Of a stretch of DNA of 6,635 nt, positions 5,350-6,635 are shown piece after piece. Location of the stretch: positions 1 through 6,635 of the forward strand of contig CAJYRH010000205.1 in assembly GCA_913776795.1 (NCBI GenBank), written 5' to 3'. Positions within the stretch are counted from its first letter, which is position 1; every line of letters starts with the position of its first letter. The position numbers were made by a program, and so were the translations under genes. The notes beneath the pieces were generated by a model, which saw only the letters and a program-made list of their open reading frames with translations, was not told where the DNA came from and made no database searches. The stretch is from an uncultured Pseudorhodoferax sp. Its GTDB lineage: Bacteria; Pseudomonadota; Gammaproteobacteria; Burkholderiales; Burkholderiaceae.

Positions 5350-6635
5350 CCAGCGCACGCCGCCAGATCCGCGAGCTGCCCGACGAGCTGGTCAGCCAGA
5401 TCGCGGCCGGGGAGGTGGTCGAACGGCCGGCCTCTGTGGTGCGCGAGCTCGTGGACAACGCGCTGGACGCCGGTGCGCGCCAGATCGTGCTGCGGCTGCT
5501 GGCCGGCGGCGTGCGCCTGATCGCGGTGGAGGACGATGGCATCGGCATTCCCGCGGCCGATCTGCCGCTGGCGCTCAAGCGCCACGCCACGAGCAAGATC
5601 GGCAACCTGCAGGAACTCGAGAGCGTGACCACCATGGGCTTTCGCGGCGAGGCGCTGGCGGCGATCAACTCGGTCTCCGACATGGCCGTCGCCTCGCGCA
5701 CGGCCGAGCAGCCCCACGCGATGCTGCTGGACGGCAGCACCGGCGAGATGAGGCCCGTCGCGCGCGCTGTCGGCACCACGGTGGAGGTCAAGGAGCTGTT
5801 CTTCAGCACACCCGCGCGGCGCAAGTTTCTCAAGACCGATGCGACCGAGCTGGCCCACTGCATCGAGGCCGTGCGGCGCCATGCACTGGCGCGCCCCGAC
5901 GTGGGCTTTTCGGTCTGGCACGAAGGCAAGCTCGTGGAGCAGTGGCGCGCGGCGACGGACGGCGACGACGCCGGCCTGGACCAGCGGCTGGCCGACGTGC
6001 TGGGCGAGGATTTCTGCGACCGCTCGGTGCTGGTGGACTACCGCAGCAGCGCCCAGGCCGAGGGTGGGGGCCCGCTGATCCGCGTGCGCGGCCGTGCCGG
6101 CATCCCGGATGCCGCGCGCGCGCGCGCAGACCACCAGTTTGCCTACGTCAATGGCCGCTTCGTGCGCGACAAGGTGCTCGCGCACGGTGCGCGCAGCGCC
6201 TACGAGGACGTGTTGCACGGCCAGCGCCAGCCCGTCTACGCACTCTACGTGGACATGGACCCGACGCGCGTGGACGTGAACGTCCATCCGACCAAGATCG
6301 AGGTGCGTTTTCGCGACAGCCGCGAGGTGCACCAGGCGGTGCGACGCGCCATCGACCAGGCGCTGGCGGCGCCGCGCGCTGCGCTGGCCCAGCCTGCGCC
6401 GCAGCTGCCACTGCCGGTGGCGGCGCAGGCCAAGGTGGTGCCGCCCTGGCAGCAGCCGTCCATGGTGTTCGCCGAACGCGTGCCGGGCGCCGATTTCACG
6501 CCCTGGAGCCCGGCGCTGGCGGCGGCCGGCTCGCGCGTGGCCGAGCCGAGGGCGCACTGGGCCGCCGACGCGGGTGCGGACACCGCGGTCCTGACCGACG
6601 GCAGGGTCGGGACCGCGCCGGTGCCGGTGCCTGTG
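5346..6635 (+). CDS. mutL: DNA mismatch repair protein MutL, 5' part
   Basis: The first 430 residues of MutL are present; the C-terminal dimerisation domain lies beyond the window edge. MutL is the ATP-driven coordinator that links MutS mismatch recognition to strand incision and unwinding. The GHKL ATPase domain (about 1-225) shows QIAAGEVVERPASVVRELVD with catalytic E34 and Mg-binding N38, EDDGIG (D63), HATSKI (80-85) and GFRGEAL (98-104). STPARRKFL and the transducer domain (about 230-345) follow, with YVNGR and VDVNVHPTKIEVRF (K317, matching E. coli K307). After about residue 350 comes an Ala/Pro-rich linker. The ATG at 5346 overlaps the stop of the upstream membrane gene and is preceded by pyrimidine-rich sequence without a Shine-Dalgarno, so translation is probably coupled. 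Alignment with E. coli MutL supports this start, with a short five-residue extension. No frame break is seen. The family call is essentially certain. Confidence 0.97.
   Translation, partial: MTSARRQIRELPDELVSQIAAGEVVERPASVVRELVDNALDAGARQIVLRLLAGGVRLIAVEDDGIGIPAADLPLALKRHATSKIGNLQELESVTTMGFRGEALAAINSVSDMAVASRTAEQPHAMLLDGSTGEMRPVARAVGTTVEVKELFFSTPARRKFLKTDATELAHCIEAVRRHALARPDVGFSVWHEGKLVEQWRAATDGDDAGLDQRLADVLGEDFCDRSVLVDYRSSAQAEGGGPLIRVRGRAGIPDAARARADHQFAYVNGRFVRDKVLAHGARSAYEDVLHGQRQPVYALYVDMDPTRVDVNVHPTKIEVRFRDSREVHQAVRRAIDQALAAPRAALAQPAPQLPLPVAAQAKVVPPWQQPSMVFAERVPGADFTPWSPALAAAGSRVAEPRAHWAADAGADTAVLTDGRVGTAPVPVPV
6113..6127 (+). repeat. Alternating CG tract, 15 nt, in mutL
   Basis: Seven uninterrupted CG dinucleotides plus a C, read as A-A-R-A-R-A (residues 256-261), lie in the transducer domain before YVNGR. 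Loss or gain of one unit would shift the frame and disable MutL. It is also a potential left-handed (Z-form) tract. Confidence 0.85.
6584..6617 (+). repeat. Hairpin in the mutL linker region
   Basis: Arms 6584-6596 and 6605-6617 pair over 13 bp with a single T-G wobble (6592 with 6609) around an 8-nt loop. It falls in codons for the low-complexity linker. No T-run follows within the window, so it is not a standard terminator. Confidence 0.7.

Noticed and set aside
4222..5358. Minus-strand open frame opposite the membrane gene
   Set aside because: Very His/Gln-rich translation, typical of the antisense of Leu/Val/Ala codons in membrane segments.
5148..6557. 469-codon minus-strand open frame opposite mutL
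   Set aside because: It is antisense to a canonical MutL sequence, with no recognisable domain.

Overview
The window is GC-rich, tightly packed bacterial chromosome. Gene content and protein style point to a betaproteobacterium, most likely Burkholderiales and plausibly Comamonadaceae. The support is an AmiC amidase directly behind tsaE, a DedA very close to E. coli DedA, and strong G/C third-position bias. The taxon is inferred from protein resemblance, not from a search. No mobile element, CRISPR array, tRNA or rRNA is visible.

Layout: (1) 1-253 is the 3' end of tsaE (tRNA t6A synthesis), cut by the window edge. (2) 250-1748 is amiC, a Tat-exported N-acetylmuramoyl-L-alanine amidase. It is joined to tsaE through a 24-codon reading frame that overlaps both neighbours by ATGA, which is either a coupling micro-ORF or the trace of a frameshift. 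(3) 1864-2082 is a small OsmB-like glycine-zipper lipoprotein, followed by a clear intrinsic terminator at 2103-2129. (4) On the minus strand, dedA (3155 to 2487) is followed by a small exported protein of unknown function (2416 to 2156), which converges on the lipoprotein gene. (5) From 3344 onward on the plus strand lie a zinc-ribbon/single-TM protein (TTG start), a polytopic membrane protein with a C-terminal zinc ribbon (GTG start), and mutL, which overlaps the membrane gene by ATGA and runs off the window.

How the genes relate: tsaE and mutL are core information-processing genes. AmiC (septal peptidoglycan splitting), DedA (membrane transport family linked to undecaprenyl-phosphate recycling) and the lipoprotein are envelope genes. 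The least understood part is the zinc-ribbon membrane pair just upstream of mutL. The two proteins put zinc ribbons at opposite ends of membrane-anchored chains, and mutL has no visible ribosome binding site of its own, so its translation may depend on the pair. I do not recognise an established function for the pair.

Structural oddities beyond the genes are two strong hairpins inside coding linkers (3957-4012 and 6584-6617), an uninterrupted alternating CG run in mutL (6113-6127), and an orphan perfect Shine-Dalgarno sequence at 3233-3240. These are direct sequence observations; any function is speculative.
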